DNA of 64,000 nt from Rhodoferax sp. BLA1 (GTDB lineage: Bacteria; Pseudomonadota; Gammaproteobacteria; Burkholderiales; Burkholderiaceae_C): contig NZ_SZVI01000008.1 of assembly GCF_013416775.1 (NCBI RefSeq), positions 95,654 to 159,653 of the forward strand, written 5' to 3'. The position numbers and the translations under genes were made by a program. Positions 1 to 7,169 of this stretch are shown piece after piece (positions within the stretch are counted from its first letter, which is position 1; every line of letters begins with the position of its first letter). The notes beneath the pieces are model-generated. The model was not told where the DNA came from. It saw only the letters and a program-made list of their open reading frames with translations, and did no database searches.

Positions 1-487
1 CCGCAGGGCTGCCCTGCACCTGCGCATAAAAATAAGCCTGCGCGTAGTGCAGCGCACAACTGACCTGGGTCACCGCCCAAGCGCTGGCCAGCGTCAGACC
101 GGCCAGCACCGTGTGGGCCAGCCGCTGCGCTGCTGGCAGCTCCCGGGCCAGCGCCAGCTGAGCCACCACCGTGCCCAGGCACAACAGCACCGCCGCCACC
201 ACCAACCCCAGCACGATCTGCCTGCCGTCTTGCTGCAGCACCGCCAGCACCCGCACACTGGTGCGCGGTTTGCCAAAAATCTGCCAGGCGGCGCCCAACA
301 AAAACACCGCAACGCCAGCGTTCCAGCCCAAAATGGCCTTGGCCACCCAGGCTTGTACTTCTGCTGCGGGCACGATCCAGGCCACCACAGCACCGACCAG
401 CCAGGCGCCCCAAAACACCGGGCGCGCCAGGATCACCCGCAGCACATAAGGCACCGAGCTGTACGACAGGTTCGAGGTATCGCTCAT
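1..487 (-). CDS. DUF1345-family membrane protein, 3' part outside window
   Basis: The reverse strand is open from an ATG at 487 to the window edge, giving the first 162 residues of a very hydrophobic protein with several membrane segments. The segment with TVLAGLTLASAW followed by ALHYAQAYFYAQ resembles the DUF1345 signature (a Ser-Trp segment, then an H-Y-A-x-x-Y motif near the membrane). The ATG overlaps the stop of the upstream Dabb gene in the sequence ATGA, so the two are probably translationally coupled. The function of DUF1345 proteins is not known. The C-terminus lies to the left of the window. Confidence 0.7.
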   Translation of the reverse strand, partial: MSDTSNLSYSSVPYVLRVILARPVFWGAWLVGAVVAWIVPAAEVQAWVAKAILGWNAGVAVFLLGAAWQIFGKPRTSVRVLAVLQQDGRQIVLGLVVAAVLLCLGTVVAQLALARELPAAQRLAHTVLAGLTLASAWAVTQVSCALHYAQAYFYAQVQGSPA

Positions 488-795
488 GGTGCGGGATAGG
501 TGTAGTCCATACACTGGCGCTCCAGCCGGATGGCGCCGATGAAGGGCTTGATGGCCACGTGATCCGGGTGGTTCTGGTAGGCCGCCAGCGCCTGGGCGTC
601 TTCAAACTGCGAATACAGCACCAGGTCATAGGTGCATTCATGGCCCGGCTGGGCCGTGGCCACCTCAAACCGCAGCATGCCAGGCACCAGCTCGGCGCAG
701 GACTCGAGCAGCGCCTTGGCGCGCGCCAGGTTGGTGGCCTTGTCCGCGCCCTCGGCGTGGTCCTTGAGTTTCCAGAAAACGATGTGTGTCAGCAT
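484..795 (-). CDS. Dabb (stress-responsive alpha/beta barrel) family protein
   Basis: A 103-residue protein starting MLTHIVFWKLKD. The His-x-Val-x-Phe-Lys start, the central YDLVLYSQFED strand-helix and the final YQNHPDHVAIKPFI segment are the usual marks of Dabb proteins, small ferredoxin-like dimers. The open frame extends 14 codons further upstream, but the family normally begins at this Met. Its stop overlaps the start of the DUF1345 gene by four bases. A terminator-like hairpin separates it from the PAP2 gene upstream. The substrate is unknown; some relatives are stress-induced and others are olivetolic-acid-cyclase-like. Confidence 0.85.
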   Translation of the reverse strand: MLTHIVFWKLKDHAEGADKATNLARAKALLESCAELVPGMLRFEVATAQPGHECTYDLVLYSQFEDAQALAAYQNHPDHVAIKPFIGAIRLERQCMDYTYPAP

Positions 796-812
796 ACAAA
801 TGATGATAAGTC

Positions 813-835
813 CATAAAACGGCGCCCCTGGCGCC
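813..835 (-). terminator. Probable terminator after the toxin-antitoxin/RM/PAP2 operon
   Basis: On the reverse strand GGCGCC-AGG-GGCGCC (stem at 821-826 and 830-835) is followed by GTTTTATGG. The stem is short but pure GC and has a small U-run. It sits just after the PAP2 stop codon and before the Dabb start. Confidence 0.5.
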
Positions 836-846
836 ACAGATCTTGC

Positions 847-1539
847 TCAGCCCGGCACCGTGGCTTGAGGCAGCGGTGCCGGTGGCAGCGGGCGCCGCTC
901 CGGCGTCAGATCAAGCCGGGTATAGGGCTGCGTACGCCCGGACAGCAGCAACGCCAGCCGGGTCACCATCCAATGGGTTGGCGCGGGTGGCGCCAGCAGC
1001 GGCGCCAGCACCATCCAGAGTGCCAGCAGCGTCGGCACATACAGATGCCAGCGTGCACTTTGCAGAGCGGGTCGGGACATGGCCAACAGCGTCACCCCAC
1101 TGCCCAGCAGCCAGCCTAACACCACCTCAGACACCGAATGGGCATTCACCATCACCCGCGACAGCGCTACCCCAGCGGCCAGCACCAGGCCAAAACCCAG
1201 CGCCGCCCTGTGCCAGCGCGATGAACGCTGGGCCACCAGCGTGACCAGCAACAGCGGGTAAATCGCTGCAGAGAACATGGCGTGGCCCGAAAAGCCGGTG
1301 AAGTTCCAGCTGGCCACCCCCACACCCCAACCGATGAACGCCAGCTTGGAGGCAGCATTCAACAGCGTGACCAGCGCCAGCCAGAACAACCACCTGTAGG
1401 CCAAAACCCGCGTGGCATGCGAGCGCAGCAACGCTAGGCACACCCACAGCGCCGCCGGCAGCAAGGTTTGCACCTCACCAAAACGGGTGATCACATGCCA
1501 GTAGGTGGGGATGGCGGTCTCAGACATCATGTGCAACAT
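847..1539 (-). CDS. PAP2-superfamily membrane phosphatase-like protein
   Basis: About 230 residues with roughly six hydrophobic segments. The PAP2 (lipid phosphatase / haloperoxidase) motifs are recognisable: a Lys-containing motif 1 (SKLAFIGWG), motif 2 FSGH, and motif 3 SRVMVNAHSVSEV with the catalytic His. Motif 1 lacks the usual Arg-Pro, and the acid after the motif 3 His is Glu rather than Asp, so the active site is somewhat divergent. Possible starts are the Met codons at 1539, 1530 and 1527; the last two overlap the stop of the restriction-modification gene upstream (TGA at 1520-1522). The overlap makes it the last gene of the operon starting at 5600. Likely substrates are isoprenoid or phospholipid phosphates (inference). 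Confidence 0.8.
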   Translation of the reverse strand: MLHMMSETAIPTYWHVITRFGEVQTLLPAALWVCLALLRSHATRVLAYRWLFWLALVTLLNAASKLAFIGWGVGVASWNFTGFSGHAMFSAAIYPLLLVTLVAQRSSRWHRAALGFGLVLAAGVALSRVMVNAHSVSEVVLGWLLGSGVTLLAMSRPALQSARWHLYVPTLLALWMVLAPLLAPPAPTHWMVTRLALLLSGRTQPYTRLDLTPERRPLPPAPLPQATVPG

Positions 1540-4500
1540 CAGCCACAGACGCTGATTGGGTGAGCTTGCCAGATGCCGCATCACCACCAGAACGCGCCAG
1601 ATTCAGCGCCAGCAAGCGTTTCAGAATCTCGTCGTCGGGCAGCGCCGGGCTGTAGTCAGCCCAGCCGTAGGCAGCGGCCACCGCCAAGTCAAGCTGCTGG
1701 TGCGCCAGCGTCAGCCAGGCCGGTTTGGCGTTGTAGAGGTTGGTGAGGGTGCGTTTGTGCAGCGCCTTGAGGTCTGCATCGCTGATGCCGGGGCGCGGCT
1801 CGATGCGGTCCGGGTACGGTGAATGGTCCAAACCCAGAGGTATCACCTCGGGCACGCGGTGTGTCCACTCGGGCGGGTTGAGCCAGGCTTCGCGCAGGTC
1901 GTTGAGCTTTTTGGCGGCCTGGGCGATGGCAATGGCGTGGTCACGCAGGCCCAGGGGCGCAGAGACCTTGGTTGAACTCTTGCTGGTGGCTGGGCTGGTG
2001 TTGTGATGCGCTACGGTCTGCGGTGATTCGCCCGGCGCGGCTGGCTCGGATGCCGGGGGCTCATACGCGTTGCTTTTTAAAATCGCCCCCGACCTCCGAA
2101 CCACCCGCGCCTTGGAGGTGCTGGACGGATCGACACCGTTGGCCAAAGTCAATATGGTATTTGTAGCTACTTGCCCTTGATTCATAAGGGCTAGAGGCTG
2201 ATTTTCCTTATAGAGGTCGGCAGGGATCAAAGCGCCGCCGGGCAGGGTTTCGGTGCGCTGGTGAGCGGTATCAGCGGGTGTAAGGCCTGCGGGGAAGGGG
2301 AAGGTTTCGAAGCAGGTCGTGGGGGTGTAGCGCGGGTCGTTACCTACCCCCAACCAGGTGCACATACGCAGTGACCAAAGTTCGTGGAATCGACTGTGAA
2401 GGATGCCAAACGTGGTGTCGTCGGCGCGGGTGATGGCAACCACAGCGCTATCCGCCAAAACGGCGCTGCTAAACCAAGCGAACACTCTGTGCTTGGAAAC
2501 GCGAGGAGAGATGATTTGCCTTGGTAGGTCACGCAAAGCAAGTTTCATTGAGGGTCGTGGATCACCATGACACCACCAATGCAAACGATGCCAATCTCTT
2601 CTGAGTTCCAACCGCGTAGGCTTTACTTCTCGAATTGCCTTTGCAAACGGCAACTCAAACAGACAGGCATCTGCTTCACTCATTTTGTCAAAGTCAATTA
2701 CCCACAAATCTTCTGAACGCCTGGTTACGGCTATTCCATTCACCCAGGGACGAAGCACCTTTGCGTTGGATAACCCATTGGGATTTGGCTGCCGCAGCCA
2801 TTCCCGGGCGAGTTGCCCAGTGATATCGAAAGGGCCGTTTTTCTGCGTACCGATGAACGATGCGCTCGTGTTTTCAGGCAGCTTCGCTGCGCCGGTGAGG
2901 TCATTTAGGCCAGATAAGTCTTGCTCGGTCAAATCTGCAGATATCGCTGTCACTGCTACGTTGTCCAGTCGCGCTATTTGGGCTTTGTCACCAAATGCGA
3001 TGAGGGGAACCCGAACTGCAGCACCGTCATTCACCCAGCCCTCGTCACTCCAAGCGTCAAAAATCCGGGTACTTTGACAAATCGCATCCAACACTTTGCG
3101 ATTGGCACCGCCACGTATCGAATTGGTAGAAACCAATCCGGCCGCCTGCAAACCATCGCGCTCGATCGCCAAGCGTGCCTTTTCAAACCAATAACACACC
3201 AAGTCAGCGCCCCCTGGCACCCGCCCCTGATACACGCGGCGCAGCGTGAAGGTGTAGTCCTCACCCAACTCCCGGATCATCTTGCGATCACCCAAAAACG
3301 GCGGGTTGCCAATCACCACATTGGCTGTCGGCCAAGTGGCTTCGGTCACCGAGGGCGAGCCGTTGTCGCTCAGGGGTGCGGGTGGTGCGGAGGTCGCAGC
3401 CGATTTTAAAAAGCAACGCGTATGAGGCTGCGGCCTCTGCGCCGCCCGCGCCCCGGGTTCACAGCCTGCCTCCTCAGAAGCAGCGTCCTCGCCATCAGAA
3501 ACCGCATCAGGAAAGCAAAGCAAAGCATCCCGGCACTCAATGTGGTCCAGCGGCTCCAGCACCGGGTTGGTCTTGAACTCGTAACCGTGCGCCATGCGCC
3601 ACTGCAGCTCACCAATCCACACCGTCACCCGCGCCAGCTCGGCGGCGTATTCGTTGAGCTCAATGCCCAGCACATTGTGAGGGCCAGTGACCAAGTCGGC
3701 CTCGCGGTCCAGCCCCAGCGCGGCGGCGTCCAGATGGCTCTTGTGCTCGATGTCTTTGAGCGCCTTGAGGCCCAGAAACAGAAAGTTGCCACTGCCGCAG
3801 GCTGGGTCGAGGATGCGGTAGTTTTGCAAAGTGTCCAGCCAGCCGATAAAACACGCCTTGGCGGCGCGGTAGTTCTTGTCACCCTTCTTGGTACTTTTGG
3901 CCTGTAGCCCTTGTATCTCCTGGGCTACCTGCTGCCATTTTTGAAGCAACGGGCGGCGCAGCACCGGGTCGATGATGCGGTCAATGGTGGCGGTGTCGGT
4001 GTAGTGGGCGCCGAGCTGGCTGCGTTTGGCCGGGTCCAGACCACGCTCGAACAGGGTGCCAAAGATCGACACGTCGATGGCGCTCCAGTTGAGGTTGGCG
4101 GCGTTGCGCAGCTCGGTCACGTCCAGGATGCTCAGGGTCGGCACGTCGATGCGTTTGAACAGGCCGCCGTTGAACCAGGGGATGTCGTCGGCACCAAACA
4201 TGCCCCCCTGGGCCATGGCGGCAAACAGGTCGGCCAGGCCCTGGCTGAGTTTGGCCGGGGTGATGTGGCGGTTGTTGACCAGGCGCTCGAACATGCGCCC
4301 AGGCAGCAGGCCCACGTCTTCAGCAAAAAAGCAGAACAGGCATTGCGTGAGGAAATGGGCCACGCGGTTGGCCTGGCCCTGTGCGTCGGTGGTGATGCCG
4401 CGTCGGCGCAGGCCCTCGGCCAGGGTGGCAAAACTTTTGGCGGCGGCCTCGGTGATGTCGCGGTTGGTCTCCGTTGGCTTGAAGCTCTCGGGCGCGGTCC

Positions 4501-4942
4501 AGATGCGGCGCAGCAGCGCCTGTTTGTCGGGCTGGTCCAGCTCGTAGAGGCTGACGCTGTGGGTCTGGCTCGGGTGGCCGGTGAACTGGGTGTGGATGCG
4601 AATCGTCAGGCGGTCAGACACCACCAGGATCGGCGGGTTGGAGAGCGCCAGGCTGTAGGTCAGCAGCTGTTTGAGCGCGGTGTCGAGGTTTTTGCCGGGG
4701 GCCTTGTTCTCCCAGGCGAAAACGCCGCGTTTGAACACGTCGGCATAACCGGTTTTGCCGCCGATGACCGCGCTTTTTTCCTCAAACCGGTAACCGTCGG
4801 CACTGCCCGGCTTGGGCACGCCCAGCAGTTCACACAGGTCCAGAAAATGGCTTTGCGCGCCCTGCTCTTCGTTGAGCCCATAGGCCGGGCCGGGCACACC
4901 GTCGGGGGCGCCCCATTGGGTGATGAAGTCTTGGGGGGTCAT
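1520..4942 (-). CDS. MmeI-like (type IIG/IIL) restriction-modification enzyme
   Basis: A 1140-residue single-chain enzyme. Near the N-terminus Asp68, nine residues, then Glu78-Asn-Lys80 form the D-x9-ExK nuclease motif typical of MmeI-type enzymes. A helical linker follows, then LGAHYT (310-315), the SAM-binding motif DPACGSGNF (379-387) and the catalytic motif NPPF (546-549) of gamma-class adenine-N6 methyltransferases. The C-terminal half should hold target recognition. It would both methylate and cut DNA. Its ATG overlaps the PIN toxin stop in ATGA, so it sits in a toxin-antitoxin operon. The gene is intact but holds three repeat copies in frame: a palindromic element at 2158-2210 and two oppositely oriented copies of a second repeat at 2028-2111 and 3372-3455. 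These add low-complexity stretches between motifs I and IV and near the C-terminus. Confidence 0.88.
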   Translation of the reverse strand: MTPQDFITQWGAPDGVPGPAYGLNEEQGAQSHFLDLCELLGVPKPGSADGYRFEEKSAVIGGKTGYADVFKRGVFAWENKAPGKNLDTALKQLLTYSLALSNPPILVVSDRLTIRIHTQFTGHPSQTHSVSLYELDQPDKQALLRRIWTAPESFKPTETNRDITEAAAKSFATLAEGLRRRGITTDAQGQANRVAHFLTQCLFCFFAEDVGLLPGRMFERLVNNRHITPAKLSQGLADLFAAMAQGGMFGADDIPWFNGGLFKRIDVPTLSILDVTELRNAANLNWSAIDVSIFGTLFERGLDPAKRSQLGAHYTDTATIDRIIDPVLRRPLLQKWQQVAQEIQGLQAKSTKKGDKNYRAAKACFIGWLDTLQNYRILDPACGSGNFLFLGLKALKDIEHKSHLDAAALGLDREADLVTGPHNVLGIELNEYAAELARVTVWIGELQWRMAHGYEFKTNPVLEPLDHIECRDALLCFPDAVSDGEDAASEEAGCEPGARAAQRPQPHTRCFLKSAATSAPPAPLSDNGSPSVTEATWPTANVVIGNPPFLGDRKMIRELGEDYTFTLRRVYQGRVPGGADLVCYWFEKARLAIERDGLQAAGLVSTNSIRGGANRKVLDAICQSTRIFDAWSDEGWVNDGAAVRVPLIAFGDKAQIARLDNVAVTAISADLTEQDLSGLNDLTGAAKLPENTSASFIGTQKNGPFDITGQLAREWLRQPNPNGLSNAKVLRPWVNGIAVTRRSEDLWVIDFDKMSEADACLFELPFAKAIREVKPTRLELRRDWHRLHWWCHGDPRPSMKLALRDLPRQIISPRVSKHRVFAWFSSAVLADSAVVAITRADDTTFGILHSRFHELWSLRMCTWLGVGNDPRYTPTTCFETFPFPAGLTPADTAHQRTETLPGGALIPADLYKENQPLALMNQGQVATNTILTLANGVDPSSTSKARVVRRSGAILKSNAYEPPASEPAAPGESPQTVAHHNTSPATSKSSTKVSAPLGLRDHAIAIAQAAKKLNDLREAWLNPPEWTHRVPEVIPLGLDHSPYPDRIEPRPGISDADLKALHKRTLTNLYNAKPAWLTLAHQQLDLAVAAAYGWADYSPALPDDEILKRLLALNLARSGGDAASGKLTQSASVADVAHDV
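2028..2111 (-). repeat. Second dispersed repeat, copy A (inside RM gene)
   Basis: The reverse complement of 2060-2111 matches 3374-3425 at about 47 of 52 positions; shared blocks include CGGAGGTCG and AAAAAGCAACGCGTATGAG. Weaker similarity continues for about 30 bp. In the gene's frame it encodes RVVRRSGAILKSNAYE. Copy B on the opposite strand could encode RVVRRSQPILKSNAYE, so the repeat is open in both orientations. Confidence 0.85.
2158..2210 (+). repeat. Palindromic dispersed element, copy R1 (in RM gene)
   Basis: Contains GTAGCTACTTGCCCTTG, ATAAGGGCTAGAGGC and ATTTT. The hairpin GCCCTT...AAGGGC and the tail CTAGAGGC define the family found in eight places in this window. The host gene reads it on the opposite strand as NQPLALMNQGQVATN, without interruption. 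Confidence 0.85.
3372..3455 (+). repeat. Second dispersed repeat, copy B (inside RM gene, inverted relative to A)
   Basis: The core 3374-3425 matches the reverse complement of 2060-2111 with about five mismatches. It lies between methyltransferase motifs I and IV of the restriction-modification gene and is read in frame as PHTRCFLKSAATSAPPAP. The other strand of copy A could give a similar peptide, HTRCFLKSPPTSEPPAP. Together the copies form an inverted repeat with 1.3 kb between them. Confidence 0.85.
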
Positions 4943-5364
4943 GGGCGGTCCACAAACATGTGCGGGGTCAAAACGCGATCTTGCAAAACATGGTCCTGTA
5001 GCAGCAGTTTGTCACCGGTGACCAGGTACAGGTCGTCACGGCTGCTGAGCAAGTCCCACAAAAACTGGTCGCCGGGGTCGGGCGCTTGCGGGGTGGCGTC
5101 GCTGTTGGCGGGGGTCAGCACAATGGCGTGGCGGGCCAGTTCCAGCAGGATGGTGTCCAGCTCGTCGGCGCTGAGCCGGTGCATCTTGACGAGATGCGGC
5201 CTGGCCAGCACAGCGCGGTATTCGGACAACAGCGCCTCTGACAGCACAAACGGGAAGGCCGCAGCCAACATGCCGTCCAGAATACGCGCCACGGGCGAAT
5301 CGGCATGCGAGGTCAGCAAGCCTGCGACCACCACATTGGTGTCGATGATGAAAAAACGGCTCAT
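4939..5364 (-). CDS. PIN-domain toxin of a toxin-antitoxin pair
   Basis: A 141-residue protein of the putative PIN toxin family (COG1569 / TIGR00305 type). The N-terminus FFIIDTNVVVAGLL carries the first PIN acid in DTN. Further acids are the Glu of LLSEYRAVL, and the C-terminal DPGDQFLWDLL and LVTGDK. These would form the Mg-dependent RNase site. It overlaps its antitoxin gene upstream and the restriction-modification gene downstream, each by four bases (ATGA). PIN toxins usually cleave tRNA, rRNA or mRNA; the target here is unknown. Confidence 0.9.
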   Translation of the reverse strand: MSRFFIIDTNVVVAGLLTSHADSPVARILDGMLAAAFPFVLSEALLSEYRAVLARPHLVKMHRLSADELDTILLELARHAIVLTPANSDATPQAPDPGDQFLWDLLSSRDDLYLVTGDKLLLQDHVLQDRVLTPHMFVDRP

Positions 5365-5600
5365 CCCGCGCTGCGGGCTGCACGCTGGGCATCCAGTGCC
5401 AGCGCCATGGCTTGGTCGTCACTGCGTGTGCTGAGCTGGCGCGCACGGCGCACCAGGTCTTGCGCCTGCTCACGCGATTTGATGCCGTAGAAGTCCAGGC
5501 TTTCGTCAATGAGTTGCCCAATGGTTTTGTCACGCTGGGCGGCGGCTTCTTTCAACGCCCGGTAACGCGGCTCGGACAGGGTGATTGTCAAACGGCTCAT
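5361..5600 (-). CDS. Ribbon-helix-helix antitoxin
   Basis: A 79-residue protein with the N-terminal strand SRLTITLSEPRYRALKEAA followed by two helices, the ribbon-helix-helix (CopG/Arc) DNA-binding fold. The C-terminal half is charged and helical and probably wraps the PIN toxin. The start ATG has an AAGGA ribosome binding site, and the stop overlaps the toxin ATG. It is the first gene of the operon and probably represses it through the palindrome at 5613-5632. Confidence 0.88.
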   Translation of the reverse strand: MSRLTITLSEPRYRALKEAAAQRDKTIGQLIDESLDFYGIKSREQAQDLVRRARQLSTRSDDQAMALALDAQRAARSAG

Positions 5601-5612
5601 GTGAGTCCTTGC

Positions 5613-5632
5613 ATTGGTGTTTAAGCACCAAT
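5613..5632. promoter_or_regulatory. Candidate operator of the antitoxin-led operon
   Basis: ATTGGTG-TTTAAG-CACCAAT has seven-base inverted arms. It lies 13 to 32 bases upstream of the antitoxin ATG, where a promoter is expected. RHH antitoxins usually bind such sites to autoregulate. Binding here is inference. Confidence 0.55.
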
Positions 5633-5673
5633 ATGTTAGCTCACTTCGGTTTCAGCCGTGAACCGCCTCCGCC

Positions 5674-6375
5674 TCACACCGCCAGCCACTCCCGGCACAC
5701 GGCCTCGTTGGCCAGCAGCGCGGCAGGGCTGCCCTCAAACACCACGCGGCCCTGGCCCATGACCAGGCAGCGCGACGCCACCTGCAGCGCGATGCTGAGT
5801 TTTTGCTCGATCAGCAGCACCGACACCCCGCGTGCTTTGAGGGTGCCCAGGAACGTCGCCACCTGCGCCACCAGCTGCGGCGCCAGGCCTTCGGTGGGCT
5901 CGTCGATCAGGATCAGCTCGGGGTTACCCATGAGCGTGCGGCACAGAGTCAGCATTTGCTGCTCACCGCCCGACAAGACACCGGCCTTGACATGGGCACG
6001 CTGCTGCAACTGCGGGAACAGCGCAAACATGTCGTCGAGCGACCAGCCGCCGCCCTGGCGACCGGGTTTCTGGCCCAGCAGCAGGTTGTGGGTGACCGTC
6101 AGGTCGGGGAACACATCACGGCTCTCGGGCACATACCCCAGGCCAGCACGGGCGATCTCGAAGGTGGTGCGACCCAGCAGCTGCTGGCCGCGCCACAACA
6201 CACTGCCTTGCGCGGGCACCAAGCCCATGATGGCTTTGGCCAGGGTGGAGCGGCCCGAGCCGTTGCGCCCGAGCAGCGCCACCAGCTCACCCGCGCCCAC
6301 TTGCAAAGACACGCCTTGCAAGACACGGCTTTTGTCGTAACCGGCGCTCAGGTTCTGGATCTGCAGCATCTGCAT
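5674..6375 (-). CDS. livF: LivF-type ABC transporter ATPase (branched-chain amino acid family)
   Basis: A 233-residue ATPase of the HAAT (Liv) family, which powers uptake of branched-chain amino acids or related acids. The signature LSGGEQQML, Walker B LILIDEP and the family ending VCREWLAV are present. The Walker A motif is odd: it reads GRNGSGRST (codon CGC at 6260-6262), with Arg where nearly all ABC ATPases have Lys. LivG next door has a normal Lys, so the pair may have only one fully active site. The ATG overlaps the livG stop in TGATG. It is the last gene of the leftward operon. Confidence 0.9.
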   Translation of the reverse strand: MQMLQIQNLSAGYDKSRVLQGVSLQVGAGELVALLGRNGSGRSTLAKAIMGLVPAQGSVLWRGQQLLGRTTFEIARAGLGYVPESRDVFPDLTVTHNLLLGQKPGRQGGGWSLDDMFALFPQLQQRAHVKAGVLSGGEQQMLTLCRTLMGNPELILIDEPTEGLAPQLVAQVATFLGTLKARGVSVLLIEQKLSIALQVASRCLVMGQGRVVFEGSPAALLANEAVCREWLAV

Positions 6376-7169
6376 CAGGCCTTGGTCGGCTCAGCGGTGG
6401 ACAACACGGCGCCCAGGTAGGCTTGCTGCACCAGCGGGTTGGCGCGCACGGCATCAGGGCTGTCAAAGGCCAGCAGTTCACCTTGCACCAAAACAGCGAT
6501 TTTGGTCGCCAGCCCAAACACCACGGACATATCGTGCTCCACCATCAGGAGCGTTTTGCCGCGCGTTAACTCGTCGATCAGCGCCATGAACTGGGTGGTC
6601 TCAGAACGGCTCATGCCCGCCGTGGGCTCGTCGAGCAACAGCACCGGCGCGTCGCTGGCCAGGGTGACGCCCAGCTCCAGCGCGCGTTGCTGGGCGTAAC
6701 TGAGCTGCTGCGCCGGTATGTGGGCGACGCTCTCCAGCTGGAGCTGCTGCATCAGGGTCTGGCTGCGGGCATTCGTGTCGGTCAGGCTGGAGAGAAAGCG
6801 CCAGAAGTTGTAGCCCAGGCCCTGGCGCCACATCATCGCGCAGCGCAGGTTGTCAAACACACTCAGGGTCGGAAACAGCTGGCTGATCTGGAAGCTGCGC
6901 GCCAGGCCCAGGCGGTTGATCTGAAACGGCTTTTTGCCGTCGATGCGCTGGCCCGCCAGCCAGACCTGGCCACGGCTGGGGGCACAGCGCCCGCTGATGA
7001 TGTCAAACAGCGTGGATTTGCCCGCGCCATTGGGGCCAATGATGGCCACACGTTCGCCCGGTGCCACCGTCAGGCTGATGTCTCGGATGATCTGGGCCGG
7101 GCCAAAGGACTTGTGCAGGCCAAGCAAGGCCAGCGCAGCACCAGCGGGGGATGTCAGAGGTGGGTTCAC
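6375..7169 (-). CDS. livG: LivG-type ABC transporter ATPase
   Basis: A 264-residue ATPase with Walker A GPNGAGKST, a Q-loop region, the signature LSYAQQRALELG and Walker B VLLLDEP. Like other LivG proteins it has a longer insert after Walker A, and it ends near PLVQQAYLG. The open frame extends further, but the probable start is GTG at 7169, overlapping the livM stop in GTGA and giving a normal LivG length. It partners LivF under the LivH-LivM membrane pair. Confidence 0.9.
   Translation of the reverse strand: MNPPLTSPAGAALALLGLHKSFGPAQIIRDISLTVAPGERVAIIGPNGAGKSTLFDIISGRCAPSRGQVWLAGQRIDGKKPFQINRLGLARSFQISQLFPTLSVFDNLRCAMMWRQGLGYNFWRFLSSLTDTNARSQTLMQQLQLESVAHIPAQQLSYAQQRALELGVTLASDAPVLLLDEPTAGMSRSETTQFMALIDELTRGKTLLMVEHDMSVVFGLATKIAVLVQGELLAFDSPDAVRANPLVQQAYLGAVLSTAEPTKA

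Noticed and set aside
3911..5434. A 507-codon open frame on the plus strand, opposite the RM and PIN genes
   Set aside because: It is the mirror of genuine minus-strand genes with strong motifs; its protein has no recognisable domain. Long antisense frames are common in high-GC DNA.
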